A DNA stretch of 64,000 nucleotides from Rotaria socialis (lineage: Eukaryota > Rotifera > Eurotatoria > Philodinida > Philodinidae): assembly GCA_905331475.1 (NCBI GenBank), contig CAJNYU010001446.1, forward strand, positions 5,554 through 69,553, written 5' to 3'. Below are positions 12,218 to 25,249 of this stretch, in pieces. Below the pieces are notes generated by a model. It was not told the DNA's origin and searched no databases. It was given only the letters and a program-made list of their open reading frames with translations. Numbering within the stretch: the stretch's first letter is position 1; every line of letters begins with the position of its first letter. The position numbers were made by a program, and so were the translations under genes.

Positions 12218-13451
12218 TAAAAAATTGTTTTAGCGAAGCAATGTCAAAAATATAAGAAAGAAAAGGTAGATTTCGTACTCCGTGATTTTGCTTTTGGATT
12301 GGAGATCCGCTTTTCCCCCGCTTGTAAAAACTCCTTGTACCACTTTATTTATATTAGAAAACATTTATGCGTCGATCCATAAGACATGATGTTGATGAAT
12401 ATAGATTAATTTGCTTGGCGATCCATGATATCGAGATTTTAAACGGGAAGTTATTTCCGATAAATATAACTATGGTGCAGTAATGCAATCGCATAGTTAA
12501 ATAAATAGTTCTTGCATTCTTTATTTAAAACATTTAAAAAGAATTGGGCTTATCTCAAATACTATTTAATGGCTTTACATTTTATTTCGTTGGCAGATAT
12601 GCAAGAAGGATCGAGAGAAGAAAAGCGAAAATTAGAAGCATATTGATACTTCGTTGCTTTTTTCTTGAAACTAAAATCTTCAAGAAAATTCAGTGTTTAG
12701 TGTAGGTCAATAAATAATCTACGGCCATCGATTGACACTAAAGTGCATACTTCATGGTAGACAAAAGGAGAGTAATAGTATGAACTAAGAAAAGTATAGT
12801 GAGAATGAGAATCAATAGTATAGTTACATTTATGACTTGTGAACTAGCAGAAGAACAAAAATTTGGCACAAATGACTCTATAAAATTGGTGAAGGAAAAG
12901 AAAATGGCATGAATCGAATTCCCGGCAATAAGAAAAAATAAACGCAAGATAATAACTTTCGTAGTTCATATATATCTAGAGAATTATGATCAAGAGAAGG
13001 GTTTGACGAAAACCGATAAGAGCAGATGTATGTAAATGTGTCAGAATAAAAGGAGAAAGAATATGTGAGAAGATATTAAAGTTTACCTGGAAATATTCAT
13101 TTAATTCAATTGATCAGCACTAACTGAAACAAAGACACAAGTTTTATTTGCATGAGAAAGAAACAATATAGTATTCACATAAAACAAGAAAAAGCTCGCA
13201 CATAAAGAGTATTACAAAAAAACAAGCATAACATACTGTATATACTCAAAAGATCATTATTTCCAGCTTAATTGAACTTCATATAAGACCAAAAGACAGA
13301 AAGTTCACAGGGAAAAAGAAAACGAAAAGAAATCGGACGGAGTACCTTAGGATTTTAAGCAAGCACAAAGAATTCATAGTGTTCCAATGAGCACCATAAA
13401 ATAAAAGAACATGTATAAGAAAGAATGGAATGATAAATATAGATTTCTATA
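12218..13451. other. Purine-rich region; probable 3' UTR of PTB-like gene
   Basis: No further coding exon is supported. From about 12760 to 13450 the plus strand is rich in AGAA/GAGA, so the PTB-like transcript (minus strand) would be CU-rich here. I looked on the minus strand for RRM3 or RRM4 exons continuing the PTB-like gene and saw none. Confidence 0.5.
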
Positions 13452-16400
13452 TCACAAACATAGAAAATCAGTAGGATACATAGTAGGAGTACTGTTATTG
13501 TTATAAAAGTAAAGAGTTGAAGGACAAGATAAATTTGTAGTTTTACCAGTCATTAGTCCACTTGTAATATCCGTACCATTGCCAATATTTCCACATATCT
13601 CATCAGATGCTGTTGCTGACGTTGATAGAAAAATATATGGACTTGTTGTTGTTCCATGTGAATGATGTTGTTGTAATGTTGATAATGATATTGGCGTTTG
13701 TGTTGTATTGGCTGTTGTTAATAATGTTGTTCCAGCATTTGTTGAACTTGTCATTGGGCATGCTAATGCTGTCGCATATTGTTGAGCTAATGGGTTTGCA
13801 TTTAACATGGCTGCTGTCGGAGCTGAATTGTGGTTTTCTCTTTGATTTATTAGTTATCAAAAAGAAGAAAGAAAAAATTTACCTGAAAAATGAATAGTGC
13901 CATTACTCATCGTTGAAAGTGTTGTTAATGGCGCGCCAGCCAGTGCCATTATTGACGAACCGTATACATTAGGCATACCTTAAAACATAATAAATGAGCT
14001 TTTATAATGTTCTCTATATTTCATATTGAAAAAGTAGGAATTATTTGACATTTTTGATTCCTGTTCAGTCAACTAGTAAAAAAATTTGAAATTGATAATT
14101 AGTCGAAATTGAAAAGGTGTAGATCCCTTGTTAGAAAATTGTATCTTTTAAAATTACGATCAAATATGTCTCATGCTCTAAACTGATCGTTTTCTTTTTC
14201 TTCATTCATATACCTGTCAAATATCTTGCACCAACAGGAATAGGCTCATTAGAATTCTCGTTTGGTGGTAATATTGGATTAGTATAATCTCGACTTTTGT
14301 CGTTATTAAATTTGACATTTAATGAATGTAATTTTGAAAAGTCAATTTGCAATGTACAACAACCATTGTAAATATTTTGACCATTTAAATTCTTTAACGA
14401 TTAAATAGAAGTGTCAGAATTTTTTTCTTGAAAGAAAATAGATTTTGTTTTTCTTACCAGTTTTGCTGATTGTGCTATATTTGCATCTTTCAATTGTATT
14501 AGTCCTTGAAATTTATCTAAATAAAAACAGAGACGAATGATTATTTATCAATATTGCTTTTTCATACCATTTTTAGTAAAAGTAATAATTTTTAAAACAA
14601 GACCAAATTTGCTAAAAATCTAAAAGTTCAGAAAAAGTAAGTTGCTTTCTTTATTCTATTTCTAAAAAGAAAATTTTCCTACTTGATAAAATGTATCAGC
14701 ACTAATTGGATAAATCATATTATTAACAACAACGCGCAATACACAATTTTGTCCACCTGTTCGTGCAATTTCTTGTAAAATAGTTGCTGAATAAAGTGCA
14801 GCTTGTGCTTGTTGATTGTTTGCATTATTTGGATCTGTTTTTAATTCTTGATGATTTGAAAACTGTACAAATATTTGTCGGCCATTCAATAATATCGGTA
14901 TTGAAGAAAAATAATCGGTCATTGCTTGTGCATTTTCAATACTCTCAAATTGGAGAAAAGCCTAAAGTTCAAAAATTATTTTATATGACTAACTGCAAAA
15001 CATCAACAACAATCAATCATAATACGAACTTGATTTTTTTTTCTTAAATTAAGTACATTCGTTATTTTACCAAACGAAAGACCAAATTGAACTATTTCTA
15101 ATTCACTAGCATCAATATTTCTCAAATGCACTAATAGATAGAATAGATTTCATGTATGTATTCCGTTTTTTTGAAATAGATTGTTATACAAGAACTTACC
15201 AACACGTGACGGTGGACTTTTCTCCAGTCGAGCCTATAAGGCAATAAGAAAAAAGAACAAATATTACAAATAATATAAGATTCTGACAATATGAAAAAAA
15301 ATAGTTTCAGTAAGAATATTCATTAAGAGCAAGTAGAAATGATCATAGAATTTTGTTCCTGTCATTATAACATTGAGATAAAATGTTCTCAAAATTTAGT
15401 TAGAAAATAGTTGATTGTATGTTACGTAATTTTGTGTAATAGAGAACGTTAATGTTGAAGTTTAAAACGTATTTTAGATGAGAATTATTGAATTAGAGTG
15501 TTTCATTAAATTATGAAATTCAATGACAATTCAATAATAGAGAGAAACACAAAACCTTGAAATTCATCGATTTCTATTTTTTGTTACTATATTAGAATTC
15601 ATAAATATTAATAATCAACATCAAACTTACTTTTTTGGCTTCATTACTATCACCATTTTGATGGCCATTTGTAAGATTATTTGTATGTGCAAGATTATTG
15701 CTCATTTCTTCTTCATTTGTTGTCACGGCAAGAACTTTTGTCGGTGGTGATGATGAAAGATCACTTGAAAGTAAACGCTAAGAGGATACAATAAAAAAAA
15801 GTTAATTTTCGTCTTCTTTTCACCAAAACCGTTTATCAGATATACCTTCATGGATCGCTAAAAAAATATAAAAAAAAAAACATACATAAGAAATCATGTA
15901 GATATTTATTGACTTCTTCTCAATTATTTTTTCTATTTATGTATATATGCATATGCACACATATACTTCAATGATCAAAAAATGTTATTAAAATCTTTTT
16001 TTCTCTCTTGACCTCGCATTTTCTGCCCTTTTGTTTTATTTATTCAATATTTATTTGATTAGTATTATTATTAAAAATACACTAACTTGTTTGTCAGCGT
16101 TAGTCTCCGATAAGGATTTAATCTGCACGAAAAAGAAAATGATTATCAGATTAAAGGGGTGTTGCTCATTCGCTCGTTCTAAACCTATTCTTGTTCTCAC
16201 ATTTTTAGTTTCTGTTCTAATCGGGCAAAGCAAATACAAGGCAGACAGACAGACAGACAGCGAGAATAGGGTTGAATGGTGAATATGAAAACTGTCAAAT
16301 GAATTTATTCTCTTTTTCTTCTTCAATGGCATCAATTGCAAATGAAATACAAACAATAAATTCTTATTCTGATGACTTGCCGTTGAAACTTGATGTTCAT

Positions 16401-16548
16401 CGGGACGTTGAATTCTATAGGCTAAACGCTTAGTTAAAGAGTCAAGAGGAGATTGATAGTCTATTATATTTTGTCCATGATGAGGATAAATCAATGTGCC
16501 ATCGAGAGCATGTTTAGCTGTACGTACAAGAGTCGATGATTGTGACAT
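13452..16548 (-). CDS. PTB: Polypyrimidine tract-binding protein-like splicing factor with only RRM1-2
   Basis: Nuclear RNA-binding splicing regulator of the PTBP family, modelled at 507 residues. Exons, 5' to 3': 16548-16390, 16122-16087, 15857-15846 (12 nt), 15777-15631, 15233-15200, 15130-15030, 14961-14683, 14619-14568, 14516-14458, 14391-14214, 13978-13883, 13822-13452. RRM1 begins [15 protein letters not shown] and includes [15 protein letters not shown]2 begins [15 protein letters not shown] and includes [25 protein letters not shown] and [10 protein letters not shown], all hallmarks of PTB. After the linker GMPNVYGS the protein ends in a Ser/Thr-rich tail; RRM3 and RRM4 of normal PTB are not found. 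A donor-like ACTG|GTAAAAC near 13546 leaves open splicing to an unseen exon. The first exon is the least certain, and another possible first exon is at 18515-18562. Confidence 0.85.
16240..16259. repeat. Short (CAGA)n tract in PTB-like intron
   Basis: About five CAGA units inside the first intron of the PTB-like gene. Reading across it gives no coding sense. Confidence 0.7.
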
Positions 16549-19500
16549 GATAAAGTATAAATTAACTTGCCCAACGAGAAGAAAATACTTTACTTGTCGA
16601 TGTCAAAAGTATTTTTCTTTTTATGTTGCACACGTACTCTCGTTGTTACGCACACACACATTCATCTGATATTATTGGTGCAAGAAGAAAAAGACGAAAG
16701 AGCGCACACACCTGTCATTCTAATTCTCTCTCTCATTCTCTACCATTTCAGATTTATAAATACAAATCATGCTCTCTTCCATTTTATGATTGTGTAAAAA
16801 AAATACTCTTTGACATATTTTTTTTTATCCTTTTCTACTTCATTTTCAAACAAAATTAACCGAACAATAGAAGAATTCTTTGATTGTGAAAGAGCATGTC
16901 GATAGTAATAAAAATAGTAAAACACGAATATTTTTAAGTGTGTCTATAAAACTTATTATTCTTTCATCAAAGTTAAATAATCAAAAAATTATTGATGATG
17001 CAAATATAATTTCAAAAAAACCAAATTTTTGTTACCATTGACGAAAAAGCTTAACAATGAAATCAAAAGAATGATCTCATCTGAATGCGATTTGCTTTAG
17101 TCTGTGAACATGATAAATGTGATCCGCTTATTCACTCAGGTAAAAGATCGTTTGTGTTATTCGTGATGAAAAGTTTATAATCGATCTCATGCACTCGATG
17201 AACACTACTCAGCATACGCCGGAAATCAAGCGTCATTTCTTATTCTTTCGATTTGAAAATTTTTTCTTATTGACACAAACATCTACACACTAGGGAGATC
17301 AATGAATGGTTCACATAGTTCTATGATAATCATAACATCCATTAAGCACTCACCGCTAAACACAAGTGTTTTTTTTTCTTGTTTTTAACTATTGTTGCTT
17401 TTCATGCTTTTTGTTACAAAAAAATTGAGGTAAAGAACTGTGATCATTCAGGAAAAAGGAGGAAACAAACGAAGAAGAAAAAATATTTTAAAAAAATAAG
17501 AAAAAAAGAAAAGTAATGTTCTCATCCTGGTTGTTGCTTTGTTTCATTGAAATAGCAATAAAAAAGAACGTGGAAAGGCCATGAGCTATTTTGTACACGC
17601 CAACTCAATAGCAAACGGAAAAACTTTTTATGATAATGATGCGAAGGATTACGAATGAAATAAAAAGAGGAAATAATTATGATGTAAAATTATATATAGA
17701 TATGTATGTCTAGCAATGGGGTTCCGTTCTTGACGATGATCCATTGGTATTACTGTTAACTAAAGATTCGTTAACTGTCTCAAAAAACAAGAAAAACACA
17801 TTTGCAATAAAACGAGTTATGTACATCGATCTTCATGTGTTTACTCGAGAATATAAATCTCACTAATATCTATATGTGACAAGTCAAATCAATACAATAT
17901 GTTCTAAATATCGGTAGCCAATAGATAAGATTAGGTTGGAATAAAAATGTGAGATACAAGACAATGGAAGACAACAGTTTCTCGTTAGTAAATATATACC
18001 CTAGTCAATATCTGATTTGCATAATCGATCTGCTCGTCAAGCATCACACACACACACACGCATAGAAATATATTTACTAATGTAGATAAACCGTATCGGG
18101 CATCTCATTGTGAATACGAATTTCTTTCTCTTTACTTACGATCGATTTCAACAGCAGTAATAACTTGATTCACTTGCTGGCACTTTTTTCTCCTAGTGTT
18201 CGATACCTAGTTGTAACTACTATTGACCCATGTTATCATTTAATCGTAATGACACATACAATGAGAAAGAAAAAGAAATGACGGCAGCATACAACAGAGT
18301 GAAGTTGGAACTAAGTCGATTTTATTATCCTTAGAAAAAAGTCAGCAGAAAGCTATGAAAGAGAGAGAGAGGGGGAGAGGAAAAAAAGAAAGATGACTAC
18401 TTTTTTTTTCATTTTCTTTCACTACACTACGACTTTACATCTTGCTTTTTTCATTCTGTACGATGCTTCTCGTGGATCCTATTTCAAGAGAGCATAAGCT
18501 TAAAGAAGACATACCTTGAAGTAAAGTAAATTGCCAATACTATCCGTGGCAGTTGCATGCATCTTAGCAATTGAAGATATTAACACAAGAACAAATTAAA
18601 ATATCGTAAGCTTTAAAGTATATAGATATATTCTTTTTCAACAAAACTTTTATGCGAAGGAAAAAGAAATCAGAGGACTAAAAAATTGACTGAATGCAAG
18701 AGAACGAGAGAGAGAGAGAGAGAGGAGAGACAAGAGACATATTTGGCCTACACAAACATGAAGCAATAAGAGACGAGAGAGCGAGAATGAATGAGACATA
18801 TTGAACGCAGAAGACAATAAACCAAAGAGCAAGCAAACAAGCAAACTTTGTGTACAAATGGTGTTGGTGGTGATGACGAAGACAAAAGCCGAGTAAATAG
18901 TCGATGCTTAATGATTATACGAAATACTACTACTCGTCTTTCAATCAACATAAAGATGAAAATACATCTAACTGACATGAGCGTCGTCGCCTTGTCTTGC
19001 TCATGTATACATTCATTCAGAAAGAATTTACATAAAAAAAAAATATGATAATTGTTCAGTAACAAAGGCACGTTCTTGATGTTTTGCATATGCATAGTCG
19101 CTTGCCAATTCAAGTACCATTAGCCGTATTGACGTATGGAGTTGTTTGATTCTTTTATCTTTATAATTTCATATTTATGAGAATGTTAACTTGTGTTTTA
19201 ATATATGTAGTATGAACTTTATCAGTAGCCGTCCCTATTTTGTTGTTTCAATCACTATGATTGAGATGGTTTATAAGCACAATTATTTGTTTGAATGAAT
19301 TCTGTGTGAAGAACAATAACATGAAAAATCAAGAGACTGTTATATCATCAATAAGTGGCAGTGAAATATGTGCATGATGCATTAACTTCAATTTGATTTG
19401 ATGAGGTTCACAAAAAAATGACGTATCCGTAGAAAAAACAGCGTCAGCTTAATTATGTGTGGTCCATGGATTAGTCCAAGTGAAACAAAAATTACAGCGG

Positions 19501-21267
19501 CAACAAATTTGAAAATTTCAATAGATTATATTTGACAGTGTAAAAAAAATTAGCATCATAATGACTTGAGAACACTTGAATATTCTCTTTCATTTCGAAT
19601 ATACATTGGAATCAGTCAGTACAAATTTCTTTTTTCCCTTTTCTTTTTTGATAGAAGCAAAGAAACTCAATGCTCGGTCGATTGAATATAAAGTTTTAAG
19701 ATTATTGGTACAAGAATATGGAATATCTTCTTTTTTTATAATTTAGTACTAGTAACCAGTCAGATCGAACTGATACAAAGTCTACCGAAGGCATATTTCT
19801 TTATTACCCTAATTAAATGCATGAGCAAATAAACTATTGAAGGCAATCTATCAAAAGCTCGTAATTTTAATCGAGTTTTACATATGATAAAAAACAAAGT
19901 GCTTTTGATACGTAATTTTCAAGATAAAGCTACAGCAAATACTGACTTTAAACAATTGCCTTCGATAGACATTCTAAATGAGTAACGTTACAACCAAAAA
20001 AATAACCAACCAATCAATCATTGTATACAGATGGTATCAAATTTCACACTATCGAGGCGATCCGTGTATGTTATTCTAAACAGAAACTCTAGGTTTCATT
20101 GATACTTGGTTTTTTAACGCACATTATTGTCCTTTATGTCAATATTTGCTGAGTCCATATGCCAGACAGTATTCTTTAAATTTTGAAAAGACGTATTTAG
20201 ATAGAATAGATTCACTAACAAATGATTTGCTTTTAAACATGAAACAAATTATGTGGCATCTGATTATAATGAAATTCTTTGTTTTCTAATTGTTTTAGCG
20301 GCTGTATTCATGCATTTCAGATATTCTCATGTTTGTTTATGTAATACTCTTAACACTTCGTGTTTGAATGGTGCATTTGGGTGATAGGAATTCTTTTTAA
20401 ATTAACGCTTCAATTGTTTAATTTCTTGAACCGAGAGTAGAAATCGTGTCAATCACATTTGCTTCGACAAATTCACCTCAAATTTCTTATGCTACTTCTA
20501 TTCATGTAGAATTATCGCAAGCAGTGTTCTCCAACAAAGATGCCATTTGGCATTGCTCAAGTCAAATGGACCGACTACAAGATTGTTTTTCGACATAGAC
20601 AAATGAAACACAATTATTTATATTTTTTGAAACTTCATTACAGTAGCATTGATAGGTTGAGCGAATATTTTTAGAGAAATTTTCATCTTTTTTGGCTCAT
20701 CTCTCTATTTACTTGTATTACTGTATGTATGAGATAGTGCTCAATAGTTTCCTGGCAATTCCAACACTTGAAGTAAATAGAAAAAAAACTTCATTTATTG
20801 ATTTTGCAAGTGATGAAAATTTTCATGAACGAACATTAGAGGAATCATTAGAGTTTTATATCTAACAGAACACTCGCATACTCCTGCATTCTGTCGATAA
20901 GTCGAAGTAAATGAAATTTGATATGGAAAAGTTGCCTAACGCATTCATTGCAGAAAACGCTTATATTACATTACACTAATCGATACAGAACAGAACAGAA
21001 CAAAGGGAGATATATAAATCACTAATCTCAATTGGTTACTAAGCAACGGCGGGTTTCCTTAAGATGTCGCCTAATGTATTGATTGAACGCTACAATTGTG
21101 ATTTCTTTTTGGTAAAAAAGCAGTGAAAGAAAAAAAATTTAAAAATATAGTACTCCCGAATTTTCTTCTGTAAAAAAAATAAAAACTGTACAGTTCGTAA
21201 AAAATAAATAAACAATGTGTTTATAATCGATCGAAAAATTACGTTCAGTCATTCAATCAATCTAACG
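16549..21267. other. 4.7 kb gene-poor region between PTB-like and dystrophin-like genes
   Basis: The two flanking genes are divergent, so this holds both promoters and any 5' UTR exons. It contains CT/GA-rich microsatellites (about 16720-16745, 18359-18380, 18703-18732) and a (CA)n tract near 18045. Open frames here are low-complexity and antisense to one another. The one coding-like segment is the possible alternative first exon at 18515-18562. Confidence 0.55.
18515..18562 (-). other. Possible alternative first coding exon of the PTB-like gene
   Basis: On the minus strand a 48-nt open segment reads MHATATDSIGNLLYFK. It starts with ATG directly after an AG acceptor-like site and ends in a good donor (AAG|GTATGT) in phase 0, compatible with the phase-0 starts of the second to fourth PTB-like exons. 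It could be an alternative amino terminus; equally, a chance open stretch. Confidence 0.3.
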
Positions 21268-24200
21268 ATGACCAGCACAGAAATCGCAGAAACAACTACA
21301 ACAGTTGAAACAAATGGCGAAAAATAGTAAATATCGTGGCTTTAATCATTGATTTTTAATCATTTTCTTTATATTCCTAGTGAAAATCTATATGATAAAA
21401 TTGTCGGACGACTTGGTCAGTTACTTTGTTTTTCAACAAATCAGATTAATCTAATTCCTTCTTGTTTTTCTTTTCTTTCAGAACCATTATCAGCTATTAA
21501 ATTTGCTGCTTATCGTGTAGCATGTAAACTTCGTGTATTACAAAAATATCTCAAATGTAAGTTCCTTTGTCGAGAAAAAAAAATCAAAAATTTTTTTCTC
21601 TGACATTGTTCTGTAATTTAGTAACTTATGTTGATTACAATATTCTTGTACGAGCATTTAATACTCATCAATTACATTTTGGCGTTGAAGCATCAGTAAT
21701 AACAAATGAAAATGCTCGAAAAGTTTTAACAGCTATCTATCAACTTATATCATCGTATCATTTCAATGAATCATCTATGGATGAAATAATCGATACATTA
21801 TTAAGATTTCTTTGTGAAATTCTTCATATGTAAGAATATTATTATTTTTTTTCACGGCATAATGGCGATTTTTGTTTAGACAATTGAATGAAGATTTTGA
21901 TCTTAATTCATTTAAAATAATTTTATTTGCATTATCAAATGCAAAATTGCCTGAAAAGTATCGATGTAAGTAAAAACAAAAACAGATAAATGATATTTTT
22001 TTCGAAAAATTTGTAATTTGAATTATTCAAGGTTTTTTTCGACAAATCACTTCACCAAATGTAATCGCATCACAAGGGAAACTAAATGAATTATTTGAAA
22101 TCCTACTAAAGGTAATCGAATTTTTAATTGTATTTTTTTTCGAACGATTTTTCATTTCTAATATTATTTAGCTTCCTAATCATTTTGATAATGTTGATTC
22201 ATTTCATGCGGATAATATTCCAGGTTGTGTTCAAAGTTGTCTTGATCATGTAAGAAGAAATTTTTCGAGATATGCTTTGTTTTATCTGATATAATTAGAC
22301 TCATGATGGCATTATTCGTGAAGATATATTTGTTAATTGGATGAGTCGAGAACCACAAACACTAGTATGGTTGCCGACATTACATCGTTTAATTGCTACC
22401 GAAACAGGTAGATGGAATTTCTCTATTGATGTTTTTATGACTAGAATTTGTTTTTTGTTTTAGTTCGACATGAAGCACAATGTGACACTTGTAAAGCCTA
22501 TCCTGTTATTGGCATGCGGTAACAAAACGAAGATGAAATATTTTAGTAATAGAAATCAATGGTGTCATTTTAGATATCGATGTCTTCGATGTTTTAATTA
22601 TGATCTTTGCCAAACTTGTTTCTTTACGGGTGATCATGCTAGAAAACATGATGGAACTCATCCGATTGAAGAATATTGTAAACAAGTATGAGAGTGAAAA
22701 ACAAAATCTATGATAGAGAAATAAAATTTATTGACTCATATTTTCAATAGGTGACACCATTTGAAGATTTAAAAGCATTTTTGGAGTTTATTAAACTTAA
22801 AGTTGGAAAACGTGAACTTCGAAGAAAAGAACGTTATCTTACAATTGAACGATCGAAATCATTGTAAGCAATTTTTTATTTTATTGATTAGTGATGACTA
22901 TTAAATATTAGTATGCAGTTTTGTTCATTAGAAAAATGTTCAGAGAGATAATTCGAATTTTGATCTATCGCCAATGATATGATATTTTCAATGATTATTC
23001 CATTTTGTTTTTGATGGTTTCTATCATAGTTCACTTGAAAAATATGTTTTTCGTCTTTATAACAGAGCGATTTGCTTTTTTCTAAATTATTTTATAAAAT
23101 TTTTGTACCTGGAAAAGCCTGACTTTTTAATTAAATTTTCTGTCTATTATTATACAAAAAAAGAATTTCTAACAATGCATGACAATTTCTTGGAAGATTT
23201 TTTAGATGTTACATATGTCATTTATTTTCCGAAGGTTAAAAGTCAATATTCATGACAAATGGGATTGGACAAGTAACTTACTGTAGATTGACATAGTTTT
23301 TCAAATGAAGATACAAAGAACTATTTTTGACTCAAGATTGAATTTTTGAGAACTATACAAGCGTTAAGATCTTATAGGCTTTGTCTTTTTAAGTTGTTAC
23401 AACTTTTCTTCGTATAGAATCTTTCATAATGAGTGATTCGACGTAAAACTGAATATTGTTGATACAAAACAAAATGGGTAAAAGTCGAATCTAACTAATT
23501 TCTTATTCATATCTGCTCATACTTTCGTTCGCAAGAGTTCAACTTCCTAAGGAAAAAGCTATGATTATCATTTTTTTTCTAGCTCTGATACACAAGTCAA
23601 TTCATCATTGAATAGTTCAAGTCATCTCATGACGAATGGACATCACTCATTGAATCGTCAAGAACAATCAAATAAAAAAGTAAGATTACTTCTTTTTGAA
23701 ATTCAGTTTTATTTTGGACGGACTTTTTTCAGGCTCAGATCAAAGATATCTATCGAGCGACTCCAAAGGGTGAATCGAATGGAACATCTGCATTAATCAA
23801 GTATTTCAACAAAATATTTTCTCAATCATAAATCACTGAGATGAATTTTTTGTTTTATTATTTTTAGTAATCGTGACAATGATGATGAAGAAACAATGCC
23901 ACTAACTGGCTATGATAATTATCCTATTGAACCAGAGAAGAAGAAAATATCATCACAATTGAAAAAGAAATTAACCGATGATGAACCATTATTAGAAAAA
24001 CATCGTTCATTATCTCCAATAAAGCCGAAAAAATCAACAAATCAAGATATCAATTATGTTAACCTTAAACAAAAGAAGATTTCTTCACTCAAACATACAC
24101 AAATACCAGATGATGATGCACCAATTCTTATGCCTAAACAACATACACCAATTAAAAAATTGGCATTAATAAAACAACAAAAACTTGAAACAATTGAGTC

Positions 24201-24390
24201 AGAACTTTATCAATTACCACCCAATGATCACGATGATAATTATCAACCACCATTACCACCCAAACAACGTCAACAAAATAATACATCTCGTGCATTGGTT
24301 TATGATTTTATTGGAAGTGAATTACAGGAATTGCGCGTAGCACTTGCTCAATTCGATGGAAACCCATCAAGTAAATTTATCAATAAATAG
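21268..24390 (+). CDS. Short dystrophin-like protein (EF-hand region plus ZZ zinc finger)
   Basis: Predicted 565-residue dystrophin-superfamily protein. Exons: 21268-21326, 21381-21415, 21482-21556, 21622-21829, 21880-21965, 22032-22111, 22172-22249, 22299-22407, 22464-22518, 22574-22685, 22751-22863, 23583-23679, 23733-23800, 23868-24390. Residues about 30-240 match the dystrophin EF-hand pair region ([32 protein letters not shown]). A ZZ finger follows (about 247-300) with intact pairs CDTC, CLRC and CQTC and a final HARKH, and with [18 protein letters not shown] as in invertebrate dystrophins. In dystrophin this module binds dystroglycan at the membrane. The C-terminal 265 residues are charged and proline-containing (PPLPPKQ). 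No spectrin repeats, WW domain or C-terminal coiled coil are seen. Dystrobrevin is the alternative family, but YLTIERS and EDLKAFLEF favour dystrophin. Confidence 0.85.
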
Positions 24391-25249
24391 AATCTAATTG
24401 AATTTCATTGTCTGCATTTGTTTTAGTTGCTTAATTCGATTATGTCAGATTCCGACACAGTATTATAGAATGTATCACCGATTAACAAATTGTATCTCTC
24501 TTAGTCCTTTGTTTTTCTGTTCTGTTTTATTGAATCTCTTTTTTTTATGTTAATGCAATGTGGGCTGCTGTGCCCATTGTAGGGATGTTTTCTGTTTCTA
24601 GTGAATTCTTTTTGTATCTATATCGAGTTTTGTTTCTCTTTTGCTATAATGAAATAGTCAGATAGTGTTTTCCATATATATATATATATCTTAATCAAGT
24701 GGAATAATCATTTCTTTTGAAAATGTAAAAAAATAAATATTCTTATGAACTGCATCGTAGATGATAAAAAAAACCAATAGAGCTATCATATTTTAGAAAA
24801 ATCTGTGATCATGGAAATGATTTGAAGTTTATCTCGAGAATAATAAATACTTAATTTTTAATTTTATTCATACTTTAACGGAAGTATGACTATAGCTAAG
24901 TTACAAGATCAAAGAATTCAATTTTTACAGATAGCAAATTTTATTTACAAAATAGTTGATTTATTTATTTTCGTATTTACAAGAAAAAATATCAAATAAA
25001 ATGCTGATTTTGATATTTACAATATTCTGAATAGTAAAATGTGTACATGTATTTCGGTTCTATGTATTGATATTTTGCAACCTAAATAGATAAGTTGGTT
25101 TTTCGAAAGTAAAATTAGTTCATTGTTTTTTTTTAATTCGGCAAAATGTTCCTTGACACTAATACAACTTTAAAAGCCCTGAATAAACTTTGCTTCTATT
25201 GAACGATTCATCATGGATAGAACTCGAATTCTGCAATGTTGACTTTGTT
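24391..25249. other. Convergent 3' intergenic region
   Basis: Between the stop codons of the dystrophin-like gene (+) and the GPCR gene (-). No gene is seen. It holds a polyadenylation-like AATAAA near 24732, a short (TA)n at about 24678-24689, and a GC-richer hairpin at 24556-24579 that stands out in otherwise AT-rich 3' UTR sequence. Confidence 0.55.

Noticed and set aside
13603-13897. Alternative frames of 85-96 residues over the PTB-like last exons
   Set aside because: They are shadows; the frame continuing RRM2 and the linker is a different one and joins with correct splice phases.
16051-16548. A single 165-residue minus-strand gene
   Set aside because: Only its first part and a short internal piece (16087-16122) fit as PTB-like exons; the stretch between is a low-complexity intron.
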